A DNA stretch of 64,000 bases, taken from assembly GCF_018130145.1 (NCBI RefSeq), contig NZ_JAFCMB010000012.1, forward strand, positions 62,001-126,000. The letters run 5' to 3'. Source of the DNA: Bradyrhizobium sp. AUGA SZCCT0176 (GTDB lineage Bacteria; Pseudomonadota; Alphaproteobacteria; Rhizobiales; Xanthobacteraceae). Made by a program: the position numbers and the translations under genes. This document shows positions 63,273-64,000 of this stretch, piece after piece. Each line of letters begins with the position of its first letter. Within the stretch, counting starts at the first letter, position 1. Below the pieces are notes generated by a model. The model made no database searches and was not told the DNA's origin. It worked only from the letters and a program-made list of their open reading frames with translations.

Positions 63273-64000
63273 ATGAGAGAAAACCTGCATCGCTTCTTTC
63301 GTGCGGCGCGGGGCGCAGGCGTCAGGCTCTCGCCGGCCGAAAGCATCGATGCGATGCGCGCGGTTTCCAAGGTCGGCTTCACCGACCGCACCGTGCTGCG
63401 CGACACCTTCCTCCTCACGCTCGCCAAGACCCAGGACGAGAAGAAGGCGCTCGGCGCGTGCTTTGATCTGTTCTTCGATCAGCCCGAACCGTCGCAGCCG
63501 CCGCCCGAAGACAGCGAGACGGATAAGTCCGACACGCAAGACCCCGGTGCGGCATCCGACACGCAAGGCGACGCCGATGGCGGCGACCAGGCCCAGGATC
63601 TCGGCCAGCTTGCGCAGATGCTGCTGTCACAGGACCGCAACGCGATGGCGGCTGCCATCGCCAACGCTTCGAATGCCGCATATTTGTCCGACATCCGCTA
63701 CTTCACGCAGCGCGGCATCTTCTCCGGCCGCGTCCTCGACCAGATGGGCATCCAGCGCCTGCGCGACGACCTCGACGCACTGACGGCGACCAACCCCGCC
63801 CTCGCGGAACGGCTGCAGGCGGCGCTGGACGGCTTACGTGACACCGTGCGCGAGACCGTCTCGCAGGCCTTGATGCTGTATGGACGCGAGGAAGCCGAGA
63901 ACCTGCGCAACGAGATTTTGCGCAACGCACCGCTGTCGCGGATCGAGCCGCGGCAGGTCGCGCAGATGCGGGTTCTGATCCGCCAGATCGCGCGCCGCCT
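63273..64000 (+). CDS. CoxE-like VWA-containing protein, 3' truncated by the window
   Basis: The frame is open from ATG 63273 to the last base, about 242 residues, with no stop. N-terminal helical part (LHRFFRAARGAGVRLSPAESIDAMRAVSKVGFTDRTVLRDTFLLTLAKTQDEKKALGACFDLFF), an acidic low-complexity stretch (~70-105), then LSDIRYFTQRGIFSGRVLDQMG and PLSRIEPRQVAQMRVLIRQIARRL, as in proteins annotated VWA/CoxE next to MoxR ATPases. The VWA domain itself is expected beyond the window. Coupled to the MoxR gene by a 5-bp gap. Confidence 0.85.
   Translation, partial: MRENLHRFFRAARGAGVRLSPAESIDAMRAVSKVGFTDRTVLRDTFLLTLAKTQDEKKALGACFDLFFDQPEPSQPPPEDSETDKSDTQDPGAASDTQGDADGGDQAQDLGQLAQMLLSQDRNAMAAAIANASNAAYLSDIRYFTQRGIFSGRVLDQMGIQRLRDDLDALTATNPALAERLQAALDGLRDTVRETVSQALMLYGREEAENLRNEILRNAPLSRIEPRQVAQMRVLIRQIARR

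Overview
The window is high-GC alphaproteobacterial chromosome, most likely Bradyrhizobium or a close relative. The evidence is the codon use, the number of ABC, acyl-CoA and glutathione S-transferase genes, and several families of hairpin-forming intergenic repeats that I associate from memory with Bradyrhizobium genomes. No rRNA, tRNA, CRISPR array, insertion sequence or prophage was seen.

Layout. 1-8.1 kb: the 3' part of an N-acyl-D-amino-acid deacylase, small exported proteins, a possible enoyl-reductase-like protein, a surface beta-barrel candidate, a cell-wall amidase, and an MFS-GST pair. 8.4-12.7 kb: a compact ABC exporter operon ending in an AttH/CrtC-type lipocalin-like protein. 12.8-19.2 kb: a MAPEG protein, a branched-chain-type periplasmic binding protein and an RND efflux pump (adaptor plus permease).

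19.9-29.5 kb is the most unusual block. A 2316-residue secreted protein carries a Pro-rich head, seven ~103-residue tandem repeats, cadherin-like modules, a parallel beta-helix, a matrixin-type zinc protease motif and an RTX/serralysin-like tail. It is followed by three tandem phage-tail-collar (microcystin-dependent protein type) genes, a translationally coupled GNAT acetyltransferase, and a convergent gene resembling DUF6916. 29.5-30.7 kb is a gene-free stack of dispersed repeats.

30.7-39.3 kb: a co-directional set of iron-type alcohol dehydrogenase/maleylacetate reductase, acyl-CoA ligase and a complete peptide/nickel-type ABC importer. 39.5-48.3 kb: a minus-strand acyl-CoA catabolic cluster (two acyl-CoA dehydrogenases, GST, AraC regulator, BKACE, and both subunits of a methylcrotonyl/propionyl-CoA-carboxylase-type enzyme). 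48.4-54 kb: another periplasmic binding protein, an HWE histidine kinase facing a stand-alone receiver, a second copy of a ~400-bp dispersed repeat, an acyl-CoA ligase and a cold-shock protein.

54.2-58.1 kb: an XRE regulator divergent from a Gram-negative sortase target protein (VIT-VWA, LPKTA tail) and its class GN sortase, with a strong intrinsic terminator between target and sortase. 58.3-64 kb: an NDP-forming acyl-CoA ligase, a trypsin-like protease, a HAD hydrolase, a MoxR ATPase and the 5' part of its CoxE-like partner, which runs off the window. All assignments come from reading motifs, not from database searches.
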